DNA from: Rhodoferax saidenbachensis
GTDB lineage: Bacteria; Pseudomonadota; Gammaproteobacteria; Burkholderiales; Burkholderiaceae_C
Reading direction: 5' to 3'
NCBI RefSeq assembly: GCF_001955715.1
Contig: NZ_CP019239.1
Location: 2,294,001-2,358,000 of the forward strand
Length of the DNA: 64,000 nucleotides
Positions 43,348 to 51,092 of the stretch are shown in pieces (the first letter of the stretch is position 1; every line of letters starts with the position of its first letter). The notes beneath the pieces are model-generated. The model saw nothing but the letters and a program-made list of their open reading frames with translations, was not told where the DNA came from and did no database searches. Both the position numbers and the translations under genes were made by a program.

Positions 43348-45375
43348 GACGGTCAACTCTTCCGCAGAACAGGGGCGCGCAAAGAGATAGCCCTGCGCCA
43401 GATGGCAACCCAAAGCAGCGATGTATTGCAGTTGTTCTTCCGTCTCAATGCCCTCTGCCACTGTTTCCATGCCAAGCCGTGTGGCCAACGCCATGATCGC
43501 CTCCACGATGGCCGCGGCCGCACGCGTCGAGGGTGCCGCCTGCACAAAGCTGCGGTCGAGCTTGACGATGTCAAACGGAAACCGTGCGATGCTCATCAGC
43601 GACGAAAACCCGGTCCCAAAATCATCCAGCGCAAGACGCAAACCCAATGCTTTGAGCGCGCTCAACTGCGCCATGGCTGCATCGTTGTCGTGCACCAGCA
43701 CAGATTCCGTCAGCTCCAGCACCAGCTTCTGAGGCGGTAGCTCCGACTGGGCCAGCGCCCGGGACACTCGGCTGGCAAACCCCGGGTCGGCCAGTTGCAG
43801 CCCCGACACGTTCACCGCCATTTCAGTGAGCACCAGGCCCGATTGCTGCCATCGCACCGCCTGCGCGCAGGCTTCGTTCAGCACCCATTCCCCAATCTCG
43901 TGAATGAGGCCAAGCTCTTCCATCATCGGGATGAACTCCACCGGCCCGATGGCACCCAATGTAGGGTGCGTCCAGCGCAGCAATGCCTCCACGCCCGACG
44001 GCGTGCGGTCTGAAACCCGCACCAGCGGCTGGTAGGCCAAGGACAGTTGCCCAGCGGCAAGGGCTCCGCGCAGGTCTTCCTCAAGCCGCTGCCGCTGCGC
44101 CAGCGCACGATCATGGTCGGCGTTGTAGAAATGCAGGGAGCGCTCCTCGTGCGCATGCGTGGACAGCGCCACACGCGCCGCTTTGAGCGTAGCCTCGCCC
44201 GAGTCGCCATCGTTGGGATAGAGCCCCAAGCCCCCGGTGGGCAACAGATAGAAGTCTTGCCCCTCCAGATGGAACGGCTGTCGCAACGACTCCAGCAAAC
44301 GCTCGGACGCTTCAATCACCGTGGCGGTGTCCTGAACATGGCGAAACAGCACCGCGACTTCAAAGCTGGAGGTGCGGGCAAACTCGGGTGTCGGTTGAAA
44401 CGGGCCCGCTGACGCATGCAGTCGATCCACCAAAGACCGCGTCAGATGATCGGCCGCCTTTTGACCAAAGGCATCCCGGATACGCCGAAGGCGCTCCAGG
44501 TCAATGAGCAACAGTGGCAATGTGCGGTGCTGGGCATCTGCCGCACGCGTCTCCCGCTCCAGCAACGCAATGAAACCCGTGAGGTTGCGCAGCCCGGTCA
44601 CGGCATCGTGCTCACTGAGATATTCCGCTTGGCTTAACGCGACCTGCGTGGCCACCTCAAGCTCCGCCACCGCCAGAAATTCCTTGCGCAGCAAATACTC
44701 CCGCCACCAGCCAATCATGGCCGCCAGCAGAAACACCGTGAACACATGGTAGGTCAGGTAGCTGCCATGCTCCATCTCGCCGGCCAGGACGGTCAGTATG
44801 GAGACCTCAAATCCCACAAAAAGTAGCAAACCGGTCGGCAGCGCATAACGAAACCCGATGCCAAGAATGACAAAACAATAGAGCTCAAAAAAGGTGAAAT
44901 TGAGGATGCCGACCCACGACCCCAGACCACTGCCGCCCTGAAGACCGATCCGGTGCAGCGTCCAGTACAGGCTGATCCCCACCAGCACAATAATCGCAGC
45001 CATCAGCGTCTGCCAGTGCCGCTTGCCCGCACGGCTGAATGACAGCGCCAGACCGACCGCAAGGATAGGGATGCTCAACACCATGCGGTACCCATTGGCG
45101 GAAACCTCGGGAAACGCCAGGTGGTCAACCAGCCAGTCGCCAACAATCAGAATCATGCCCAGCACCAGACTGGCCTGGGCATAACGCCTGTAGAACCCCT
45201 CGTAAAAGCGCAGAAAGCGCTGCTCAAACAGAGGATCGGTAAACCGCATCAACAGCCGGATCGGCAGTTTGCGCACGTCCGGGGAACTGTCCAACGCGGG
45301 CGGCACCACGCTGGTATCGCGGGACGGCAAAACGCTTGGGCTTTGCACTGCGCGGTGTCCTTGACTTGGTTCCAT
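43321..45375 (-). CDS. Membrane GGDEF-EAL protein, probable c-di-GMP phosphodiesterase
   Basis: 684 residues. Six or seven membrane helices occupy about 60-230. The GGDEF domain (about 250-410) is degenerate: the active-site loop reads ARTSSFEVAVL instead of GGDEF. The EAL domain (about 420-680) is intact: SGVEALLRW, VNVSGLQL, LELTESVL, DDFGTGFSS, KLDRSFV and AEGIETEEQ. It should therefore hydrolyse c-di-GMP, with the GGDEF as a possible GTP sensor. The 3' end overlaps chrA2 by 27 bp, and the 5' end is beside chrA fragment B, so the gene fills the first insertion block. Confidence 0.9.
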   Translation of the reverse strand: MEPSQGHRAVQSPSVLPSRDTSVVPPALDSSPDVRKLPIRLLMRFTDPLFEQRFLRFYEGFYRRYAQASLVLGMILIVGDWLVDHLAFPEVSANGYRMVLSIPILAVGLALSFSRAGKRHWQTLMAAIIVLVGISLYWTLHRIGLQGGSGLGSWVGILNFTFFELYCFVILGIGFRYALPTGLLLFVGFEVSILTVLAGEMEHGSYLTYHVFTVFLLAAMIGWWREYLLRKEFLAVAELEVATQVALSQAEYLSEHDAVTGLRNLTGFIALLERETRAADAQHRTLPLLLIDLERLRRIRDAFGQKAADHLTRSLVDRLHASAGPFQPTPEFARTSSFEVAVLFRHVQDTATVIEASERLLESLRQPFHLEGQDFYLLPTGGLGLYPNDGDSGEATLKAARVALSTHAHEERSLHFYNADHDRALAQRQRLEEDLRGALAAGQLSLAYQPLVRVSDRTPSGVEALLRWTHPTLGAIGPVEFIPMMEELGLIHEIGEWVLNEACAQAVRWQQSGLVLTEMAVNVSGLQLADPGFASRVSRALAQSELPPQKLVLELTESVLVHDNDAAMAQLSALKALGLRLALDDFGTGFSSLMSIARFPFDIVKLDRSFVQAAPSTRAAAAIVEAIMALATRLGMETVAEGIETEEQLQYIAALGCHLAQGYLFARPCSAEELTVLYPAHPPQ

Positions 45376-45397
45376 ACCACAGCATACACGGGGCTCG

Positions 45398-45529
45398 GCG
45401 CCACCTGGAACTCTGCCGCCGCGCGCTGGCGTCCCCGGATGCTGACCGCTGTGGCCACGTTGATCGTTGGCACGCCAAGCTGCATTTGCTTTGGTTGCTG
45501 GGTGCTACTGGGTGGATAGGGGTATGTAG
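45398..45529 (+). repeat. chrA2 3'-end fragment B (diverged, frameshifted)
   Basis: About 130 bp match the end of chrA2. RWRPRMLTAVATLIV in one frame and WHAKLHLLWLLGATGW in the next correspond to NWRPWLLTAVATVIV and WRTKLHLLWLLGGG. A frameshift separates them. The fragment ends at a TAG matching the chrA stop position. It lies just upstream of the EAL gene start and abuts the attC site. Confidence 0.8.
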
Positions 45530-45588
45530 ATTGACGCCTGAATTAAGCCGCGCCGCGAAGCGGTGTCGGCTTGAATGCCTTGTTAGCC
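45529..45588 (-). other. attC site (59-base element) of an integron cassette
   Basis: On the minus strand, outer box GGCTAAC (45588-45582), TTCAAGC inner box, central stem with GCTTCGCGGC, GCTTAAT inner box, and a degenerate outer box GTCAATC ending at 45529. The stop codon of the reductase gene lies inside the first box, as in typical cassettes. The layout and central bases resemble the aadA-type attC that I know from class 1 integrons. No integron integrase is in the window. Confidence 0.85.
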
Positions 45589-46143
45589 GCGCGCGCGCCG
45601 GTAGTGCATGGCGACCGCGCCGTTGCGGAGCGGCGTCGATGAGACCAGATCAAGCCGTCGCGTGCTGAGCAGCCCGCTCTCGTACAGGGTCGGGCCGTGG
45701 CCGGCGATTCTGGGGTGGACGAGGAACTGGTATTCGTCGATCAGATCCAGTCGGTCCAGTTCGGTCGCGAGCTTGCCGCTACCGAGCAGCACACCGTTCG
45801 GGGTCGCGTCCTTGAGCTTTTGTACGCCAGTGCGCAGGTCGCCGGCGATGTGGTGGCTGTTGGCCCACGGGAAGTTTTTTCGCGCCCTGGACACCACGTA
45901 CTTAGTCTTGGCCTCCAGCTTGACCGCCCACTCGCGGATCACCGGCGGTGCCTCCGCATCGCCGCGGGCCACCACGGGCCAGTAGCTCTCCATCATCTCG
46001 TAGGTGACGCGACCCCACAGCATCGCCCCGCTCTCGTCCATGAGGCGGGTGAAGAAGGCGTGTGTCTCGTCGTCCGCGATTCCCTCCTGGTGGTCGACGC
46101 AGCCGTCCAGGGTGACGTTGATACTGAAGGTCAAGAGTCCCAT
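45583..46143 (-). CDS. RibD C-terminal/dihydrofolate-reductase-like protein (integron cassette gene)
   Basis: 186 residues, start MGLLTFSINVTLDG preceded by GGAGG. The RibD_C fold shows ESGAMLWGRVTYEMMESYWP, KYVVSRARKNF, and GVLLGSGKLATELDRLDLID near the NADPH site. Such proteins are common in integron cassettes; the actual substrate is unknown and there is no evidence that it gives trimethoprim resistance. The stop codon is embedded in an attC site directly downstream, so the gene and attC form one cassette reading on the minus strand. Confidence 0.88.
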   Translation of the reverse strand: MGLLTFSINVTLDGCVDHQEGIADDETHAFFTRLMDESGAMLWGRVTYEMMESYWPVVARGDAEAPPVIREWAVKLEAKTKYVVSRARKNFPWANSHHIAGDLRTGVQKLKDATPNGVLLGSGKLATELDRLDLIDEYQFLVHPRIAGHGPTLYESGLLSTRRLDLVSSTPLRNGAVAMHYRRARG

Positions 46144-46209
46144 GGTGTCCTCCGTTCGAGATTCGCAAACAGACTGGCACAAGTCATGAAGCGCTGTCAG
46201 GCCACAGAC

Positions 46210-46626
46210 CTACTTCGCATCCTGGTCATGAAACAGTACTTCCAGGCCGGGCTGCATGGTGTTAGCACCAGGCCGGTACAGATAACAACTGATTCTTCCG
46301 TAGTTATCCAGATCGCTGGCAACCAGGCAGGTTTGTTCGTATTTGATATTGGCTTCGGTAAACCGGATGCGCAGGACACTGGACTCGCCGCCATTCGTGG
46401 GCTCGATTTTGGCGGTGCCGTTGATGGATTTGCCGCCCACCTGCCGCGTCACGATGAAGCCTTTACCAGAAGACTTTATTTTTACCTTGCCATGGTAGGT
46501 CTGGTCGCTGTCCACCGCCTTGCCCACCAAGATGTAGTCGCCAGGTGCCATTATCTCGATCAGTTCGCTACTGCCATATGCCAGTGATGAGGCAGCAAAA
46601 AACATGAACGCTATTAGGTGTTTCAT
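46210..46626 (-). CDS. Exported hypothetical protein
   Basis: 138 residues with a signal peptide (KHLIAFMFFAASSLAYG) and no recognised domain. The mature part contains repeated beta-like stretches such as GDYILVGKAVDSDQTYHGK and two Cys residues (TCLVAS, SCYLY) that may form a disulfide. GC content is clearly lower than that of the surrounding genes, suggesting foreign origin. It is 66 bp upstream of the RibD-like cassette gene on the same strand, with no attC between them. Confidence 0.75.
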   Translation of the reverse strand: MKHLIAFMFFAASSLAYGSSELIEIMAPGDYILVGKAVDSDQTYHGKVKIKSSGKGFIVTRQVGGKSINGTAKIEPTNGGESSVLRIRFTEANIKYEQTCLVASDLDNYGRISCYLYRPGANTMQPGLEVLFHDQDAK

Positions 46627-46734
46627 AGTATGTGTACGTGACCTGGCACGCCGTTGTAAGGGTTGACCAAAAACCATTGTGGATGATTTTGTGGCCGCCG
46701 GGATTTGCCTTGGATATCCCAGAGCTGCTGCAGA

Positions 46735-46770
46735 TCAGCGTCGCGCTGTAAAGCGCGCATGCAGCACGAA
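46735..46770 (-). pseudogene. Remnant of the 3' end of a gene like the one at 49797
   Basis: The last ten codons plus stop, VLHARFTARR and stop, match VVHARSVARR and stop of the membrane-protein gene at 49797-50300, with nearly identical DNA over about 30 bp. It is directly left of chrA fragment C. The shared DNA contains the dyad CGCGCT-N4-AGCGCG, whose loop differs between the copies. Confidence 0.65.
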
Positions 46771-46782
46771 GCCCCTTTCTAG

Positions 46783-46872
46783 GTGGCCACCGTAATCGTG
46801 CAGCACGCCAAGCTGCACTTGCTATGGGACTCGGGTGCGAGAGCGGCATTGGGTGCCATGGGTTTGGTATAG
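46783..46872 (+). repeat. chrA2 3'-end fragment C
   Basis: Thirty codons in the original frame: VATVIVQHAKLHLLWDSGAR then AALGAMGLV and stop, matching VATVIVWRTKLHLLWLLGGG and the rest of chrA2 through the stop position. The left edge abuts the gene remnant at 46735-46770. No start or upstream chrA sequence is present. Confidence 0.85.
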
Positions 46873-46915
46873 ACTGCGCCAGCCCACTACCTACCTCAAA
46901 TAGAAAGAAGCTGGA

Positions 46916-47248
46916 ATGCCAAAAGCCATGCGCACCTGCATTTCATGGGCCACCGCCTTGGCGCTGATGGCCGCTGCTGGCCCTGCCCTTGCGCAAACGC
47001 CAACCGCCAATGCCCAGCAGTGGGTGACGCGGCAGATCGTGACCGAGCCCCTCACCTTCCTGGGCACCGGCACGCTGGGCCTGGCCGCCGCAAACACCAA
47101 GTGGGAGACACGACAGATCGTGACCGAACCCCTCACCTTCCTGGGCACCGGCACGCTGGGCCTGGCCGCCACAAACACCAAGTGGGAGACACGACAGATC
47201 GTGACCGAGCCTCTCATCTTCCTTGGCACCGGCAAACTGACACCCTAA
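46916..47248 (+). CDS. Small exported protein with a 27-residue tandem repeat
   Basis: 110 residues. A signal peptide (RTCISWATALALMAAAGPAL) is followed by 2.7 copies of a 27-residue unit, core RQIVTEPLTFLGTGTLGLAA. The exact repeats at the DNA level (81 bp) suggest recent expansion. A start four codons later (MRTCISWAT) is also possible. The Thr/Leu/Gly-rich unit suggests a beta-rich extracytoplasmic protein, but no known family is recognised. It is followed after 19 bp by another exported protein gene, so the two may form an operon. Confidence 0.7.
   Translation: MPKAMRTCISWATALALMAAAGPALAQTPTANAQQWVTRQIVTEPLTFLGTGTLGLAAANTKWETRQIVTEPLTFLGTGTLGLAATNTKWETRQIVTEPLIFLGTGKLTP
47021..47248 (+). 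repeat. Tandem 81-bp repeat inside the exported-protein gene
   Basis: Units begin at 47021, 47102 and 47183 (exact 81-bp periodicity), the third being incomplete. The first two units differ at only a few bases. The repeat is in frame, so copy-number change would add or remove 27 residues. Confidence 0.9.
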
Positions 47249-47267
47249 ATCCATGTACGGAGACACT

Positions 47268-48074
47268 ATGTATTTCAGAAAAATCTTGCTCGGCGCGATG
47301 GGACTGTTCCTGCTTGGCGCCGCCCAGGCCCAACCCAGAGACAAAGAGTATTTGGATACGCGTCGCGATCTCGCGAGCATCGTAAAAAGTAACCCGAGAA
47401 TTCAGTTGCCCGATTTCCTGATCACGGTGCCACTGGATTTGCGCAATATGCCGCCAGAGGTGTCTGCCGTCGTGGTCTGGTGCGACATCCTCAACGCCAA
47501 GTACGCATGGGACCGCAGCACCGCCTCCCGTAACGTCCTCAACCCGCAAAATCTGGCACTGCTGCAGTTCAACAAGGTCGGCCCCCAAACCGTGGCCACG
47601 ACGGGTAGTCTGGAAATTCCCGTTGCTGTTCCACGTCCAGCAACAGCAGGACTTCCCCCGGCGCCCTGGACTATAGAGAGCACCTATTGGGGAAACGGAA
47701 ACACGAACCCTGGCGGTATGGCACCTGGCGACAAACTCATGATCGTCCCCGGCGACGTTGCCAAAACCCCCAACCCCTCACAGAGCCGAAGCTCTGTCGT
47801 CCTGGAGGCCAGTGCCCAAGGGGCTATTGATGCCAGCCTGGGAACAGCCTATGCCTGCCACATGGGCTTCAAGGCACGCGCGCCCATCAATGGCAAGGTG
47901 GAAGAATTCACCGTCTTTGCCCCCGATGCCAATACCTACACAGGCATGCCATTCAAGGGGCTGTACGGCGCCGATGGCAAACCCGCACCTGCATCCGAGG
48001 TCGAGAGGTCTGTGCTGCTGTCCAAGGTGCTGCACATCTACGGCAACATCCCCACGCCTGCTGCATCCAAGTAA
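47268..48074 (+). CDS. Exported hypothetical protein
   Basis: 268 residues. The start MYFRKILLGAMG is preceded by GGAG at 47258-47261. A signal peptide ending AAQAQ is visible. The mature protein has no recognised domain; it contains VSAVVVWCDILNAKYA, GGMAPGDKLMIVPGD and two Cys residues. The stop is 120 bp from chrA fragment D. It probably belongs with the repeat protein before it, since both are exported and close together. Confidence 0.7.
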   Translation: MYFRKILLGAMGLFLLGAAQAQPRDKEYLDTRRDLASIVKSNPRIQLPDFLITVPLDLRNMPPEVSAVVVWCDILNAKYAWDRSTASRNVLNPQNLALLQFNKVGPQTVATTGSLEIPVAVPRPATAGLPPAPWTIESTYWGNGNTNPGGMAPGDKLMIVPGDVAKTPNPSQSRSSVVLEASAQGAIDASLGTAYACHMGFKARAPINGKVEEFTVFAPDANTYTGMPFKGLYGADGKPAPASEVERSVLLSKVLHIYGNIPTPAASK

Positions 48075-48194
48075 GAATTCAGGCCCCAGCCAGCTGCGCA
48101 CACACCTGGGGCGCTGAGGCTGGCAGGCAGCTGTAATGCGACAGGCCCGGCATGCAGATGTCCCACACCACCGACCATAAAACAGCTGCCCAGA

Positions 48195-48406
48195 CTGCGC
48201 GCCTTCAAACAGGGCATGCCCCCGATCGTGATTGCGCTGTTGATTGCGACGGGATGGATTCTGGCGTCCAGCCAGCGTCACAACTGGAAAACTGGCGGCC
48301 GTGGCTGCTAACTGCGGTAGCTACTGTGGTGGTGTAGCGCACCAAGGTGCATTTGCTGTGGCTGTTGGGAGGTGGGGCTGTGTTGGGGCGGATGGGGTGG
48401 GTATAA
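48195..48406 (+). repeat. chrA2 3'-end fragment D (longest copy, pseudogene)
   Basis: About 212 bp match chrA2 from LRAFKQGM through IVIALLIATGWILASSQ and NWRPWLLTAVATV to the stop. A frameshift and an internal TAG break the frame (GTGTAG in place of GTGTGG). By eye, identity to chrA2 is roughly 85 percent. The end coincides with the chrA stop codon. Confidence 0.9.
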
Positions 48407-48489
48407 GTCAGTAATAAACCACGCCCTAAAAGTATTCATACAGCGACAAGAAAAAGCAACTACAGACAAACGTCACATTGACTCGCTTG

Positions 48490-49104
48490 TTAGCCCGGCA
48501 GACCGTGAGGCATCGCCTTTCGTGCCAAATACTTGTCGTATTTTTCACTCAACGTATAGACATAATCAAAGATGGCTATGGTGAAATCAATTACATCTTC
48601 GGCATTTTCACGAGTAGTCTCTTGCTCCGACGCATGTGCGCCGATATTGCGCTCTTTGCGCAAGGCTTCCGCCCACGTAAAGAGTCTTTCATCAATGATG
48701 CCTTTAGTTTTCAATTCTGCTAAGCCTTTGCCAATCATCATGTTCGCTCCGGCCTTCTCATGTATGAGCCGCTCTAAAGCCTTTCCACACAATACGGCAG
48801 CTGCAGAATAAATGCCATGCGACAGACATTTCTGCGCATCTTTAATGTCACGGCGAGCTGCCACCGGAATAGAGGAAGAAATTTCAGTATTTGCAGGTAC
48901 GGGCCAGATTCGCTCCGCATTACTCCACTCATAGTTCATCTGCTCGTCTTGATAAACAAAGGCTTTACCCAAAAGCGCCTGCTTGCAGGACGGACACTCA
49001 GCAAGAAAATAGGCGTCACTCTCTGCGTTACCAACCCAATACTTAATGTCCGTTTTTACTCTTACGGAACACTGGGGGCAATCAATGACAGTGGAATTGG
49101 TCAT
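48490..49104 (-). CDS. DUF4145-type protein with zinc ribbon
   Basis: 204 residues. An N-terminal zinc ribbon (CPQC near 9-12 and CPSC near 38-41) is followed by a DUF4145-like helical part with SHGIYSAAAVLCGKALERLI, GLAELKTKGIIDERLF and EALRKERNIGAHASE. DUF4145 is seen in restriction and abortive-infection-like proteins and alone in mobile DNA; the role is unknown. GC content is low compared with the host. The stop codon lies in GGCTAAC (48495-48489), resembling an attC outer box, but I do not see the rest of an attC site. Confidence 0.78.
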   Translation of the reverse strand: MTNSTVIDCPQCSVRVKTDIKYWVGNAESDAYFLAECPSCKQALLGKAFVYQDEQMNYEWSNAERIWPVPANTEISSSIPVAARRDIKDAQKCLSHGIYSAAAVLCGKALERLIHEKAGANMMIGKGLAELKTKGIIDERLFTWAEALRKERNIGAHASEQETTRENAEDVIDFTIAIFDYVYTLSEKYDKYLARKAMPHGLPG

Positions 49105-49172
49105 AAATATTTTGTTTACATGAGGGGCTTCCGCTCTTTCGGCTATCTCCCTTTATGAAGAAGCTGGAGACC

Positions 49173-49712
49173 TCACTCAAAGTCAAAGAAATCAGCGAGC
49201 AACAAACCATTTTTTCCTCGCTGACGCCCGTCAAGGCACATAATTTCAACTCTTGGGATCGCTAGCAATTCTTGAGACAAATCTCTGCCTGGAACGAATG
49301 TATTAATTTCATGACCATGCCTATTGGGTGACAAAAAAGCAATGCGAACTCTTTCCGGTTCAAAAAATTTAACGAACAATTCGACGGACTGGACTATGTC
49401 AGGCATCTTCCGGAAAGCATTGGGTTGGAATGGCCCGGCATAGCACCAGCGTCCATCGTTCATCTTGTTTCTTGTCTTTTCCAAAAACTCTTTAGGAGTT
49501 TCATCGTATTCATGCGGAGAAGTTAACCGCAAATACAACCGGCGCTCGTTGCTCAAGTGATAAATCTCAGAGAGCCTGCGTTGCTCTGACGAAGGGGGTG
49601 GTAAGCCTTCTGTACCGAGCCTTCGGTCTAGAAACATCGACCGAAGCGTTGTACTCTTGCCAGAGTCTTGAGGCGCAACTACAAAAAGTGCTCGTTCTAG
49701 AAATATTGCCAT
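49173..49712 (-). CDS. Small P-loop NTPase-like protein
   Basis: 179 residues. A Walker-A-like APQDSGKSTTLRSMF begins at about residue 13. A clear Walker B was not identified. The rest is helical and charged, with no other recognised domain. A GGGAG site precedes the ATG. It is 68 bp upstream of the DUF4145 gene on the same strand and shares its low GC, so the two may be one acquired module. A phage-defence role is a possible but unproven reading. Confidence 0.65.
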   Translation of the reverse strand: MAIFLERALFVVAPQDSGKSTTLRSMFLDRRLGTEGLPPPSSEQRRLSEIYHLSNERRLYLRLTSPHEYDETPKEFLEKTRNKMNDGRWCYAGPFQPNAFRKMPDIVQSVELFVKFFEPERVRIAFLSPNRHGHEINTFVPGRDLSQELLAIPRVEIMCLDGRQRGKNGLLLADFFDFE

Positions 49713-49796
49713 TATTGCTCCCGGCTTCTTGGATAACCATTTTGCGTCTGCCCAAGTACTCTGAATATCCCCCGTTCGGGTGATTCGACAACAAAT

Positions 49797-50300
49797 TTAG
49801 CGTCGCGCTACAGAGCGCGCATGCACCACCACCACCCCGAACAACACAATGCCAGCGAACTTGAGCGCCGAGCAGGCTGTCGCAATGGGCACCAGCAACG
49901 CAGCGTTCTCCAGATGTCCACTTGTCAGATACCAATGCAGGATGTTTTCCCCTACATCGGCCAACGCAGCCACGGGCATGAGCGCGGATACCCGTAGCCG
50001 CCACGCCGGCGTGTACCGCGCGAATACCGCAGTGCGCGTGGTCAGCAGATAGCCAAACGCGCCATACGCCAACAGCAGCGCCGCATCCACCGGCAAGTGC
50101 GAACGGAACAGCGCCACGCCCGCAGGCTGCCACTGGGCCAGGATGGCTTGAAATGCATCGGCGTTCCCGGCGAACTGCAGTGCGACAAGGTTGGGTTGCA
50201 GCGGCAGCAAATAGACCGCCAACCCAATGAAAAGCAGCAGCGCGGCAATACCGGTGGTGCGCACCCAGATGTGGGATGCATTCACGGTGCTGCCTTTCAT
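49797..50300 (-). CDS. Four-helix membrane protein
   Basis: 167 residues, start MKGSTVNASH, overlapping the hydrolase stop by ATGA. Helices are visible at about 14-35, 64-88, 100-122 and 135-160. The C-terminus ends HARSVARR. No known family is recognised. A copy of its 3' end survives at 46735-46770. It is coupled to the alpha/beta hydrolase gene upstream, so the pair likely acts together at the membrane. Confidence 0.7.
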   Translation of the reverse strand: MKGSTVNASHIWVRTTGIAALLLFIGLAVYLLPLQPNLVALQFAGNADAFQAILAQWQPAGVALFRSHLPVDAALLLAYGAFGYLLTTRTAVFARYTPAWRLRVSALMPVAALADVGENILHWYLTSGHLENAALLVPIATACSALKFAGIVLFGVVVVHARSVARR

Positions 50301-51085
50301 GCCGCCACCTGCGTGCAAATCTTTGGTAGGGCCGCCAGCAAACAGGAATAGTGCGACAGCCCGGGCATCAATTGCAGCCCGGCCACGTGAGGCAACGTGG
50401 CCTGCAGGTAGTGCGCCATGGCAGGCGACGACCAGTTGTCTGCATCGCCGTGCCACAGGTGCACGGGCGCGTGAATGGTGGCCAGGCTGGCGGCCCACGG
50501 TTGCACATAGGTTTCCACATCACGGCGGTAACCCGCCTGCCCTCCCCCAAAGGCGCTTTGCAAGGCGGATTTGACGACGGCTTGAAACGCGGCATCTTTG
50601 GCCAGGGCGACATCGCCCCCCTGGGCCGATGCGAACAACATGCCGAACAAGGCACCCGGTGCAAACCGGGCCAGCACGCCCTGCCAGCGTGTCAGCAGGC
50701 CAAACAGCCAAGGCGCCTTTTGCGCCAGGCGAAAGACATGTTTGCCCGCCAGTGCCTCCAGAAAATCACCGCCATCCAGCGGCGCGGCGGCAGATACCAG
50801 ATGGATGCTGCGCACCTGCGAGGGCAGAAAGCGGCTGGTCTGCAGCGCGATGAACGCGCCCATGGAAAAACCCACAAAGTCCACGACCTGCCCCTGGGCC
50901 ACGCTGGTGATGTGTGCTGCCAGCGCTTGGTAATAAGCGTCCCCACGCAGCGCGCTATCCATGGCGAAGCGGTCTATGCACAACACCTGCAGGCCATGCG
51001 CCTGGGCAGGCGCGTCGAACACATTGGCCTCTTGCGGCGCACCGGGCACGCCGTGGAAATAGACGAGCAGCCGCCCCGACTGCAC
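50297..51085 (-). CDS. Alpha/beta hydrolase with start at the chrA fragment junction
   Basis: 262 residues from a GTG at 51085. The oxyanion region is LLVYFHGVPGAPQE and the nucleophile elbow VDFVGFSMGAFIALQ. GLSHYS near the end carries the likely His. The gene begins only 8 bp from chrA fragment E, and no ribosome site precedes the GTG. An ATG at 51178 inside the fragment would give 31 extra residues encoded by antisense chrA DNA. The native start was probably lost at the junction, so the present N-terminus is uncertain. Confidence 0.75.
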   Translation of the reverse strand: MQSGRLLVYFHGVPGAPQEANVFDAPAQAHGLQVLCIDRFAMDSALRGDAYYQALAAHITSVAQGQVVDFVGFSMGAFIALQTSRFLPSQVRSIHLVSAAAPLDGGDFLEALAGKHVFRLAQKAPWLFGLLTRWQGVLARFAPGALFGMLFASAQGGDVALAKDAAFQAVVKSALQSAFGGGQAGYRRDVETYVQPWAASLATIHAPVHLWHGDADNWSSPAMAHYLQATLPHVAGLQLMPGLSHYSCLLAALPKICTQVAA

Positions 51086-51092
51086 GTCATTA

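Noticed and set aside
45583..46143. Trimethoprim-resistance dihydrofolate reductase (dfr)
   Set aside because: The protein follows the RibD C-terminal pattern and not dfrA or dfrB, so no resistance function is claimed.
47021..47248. CRISPR-like array because of regular repeats
   Set aside because: The 81-bp units are contiguous and in frame within a gene, with no spacers; no CRISPR array was seen in the window.
48407..48495. Possible second attC next to the DUF4145 gene (stop codon in GGCTAAC)
   Set aside because: The other half of an attC with matching inner and outer boxes is not visible, so I did not call it; a covariance model could change this.
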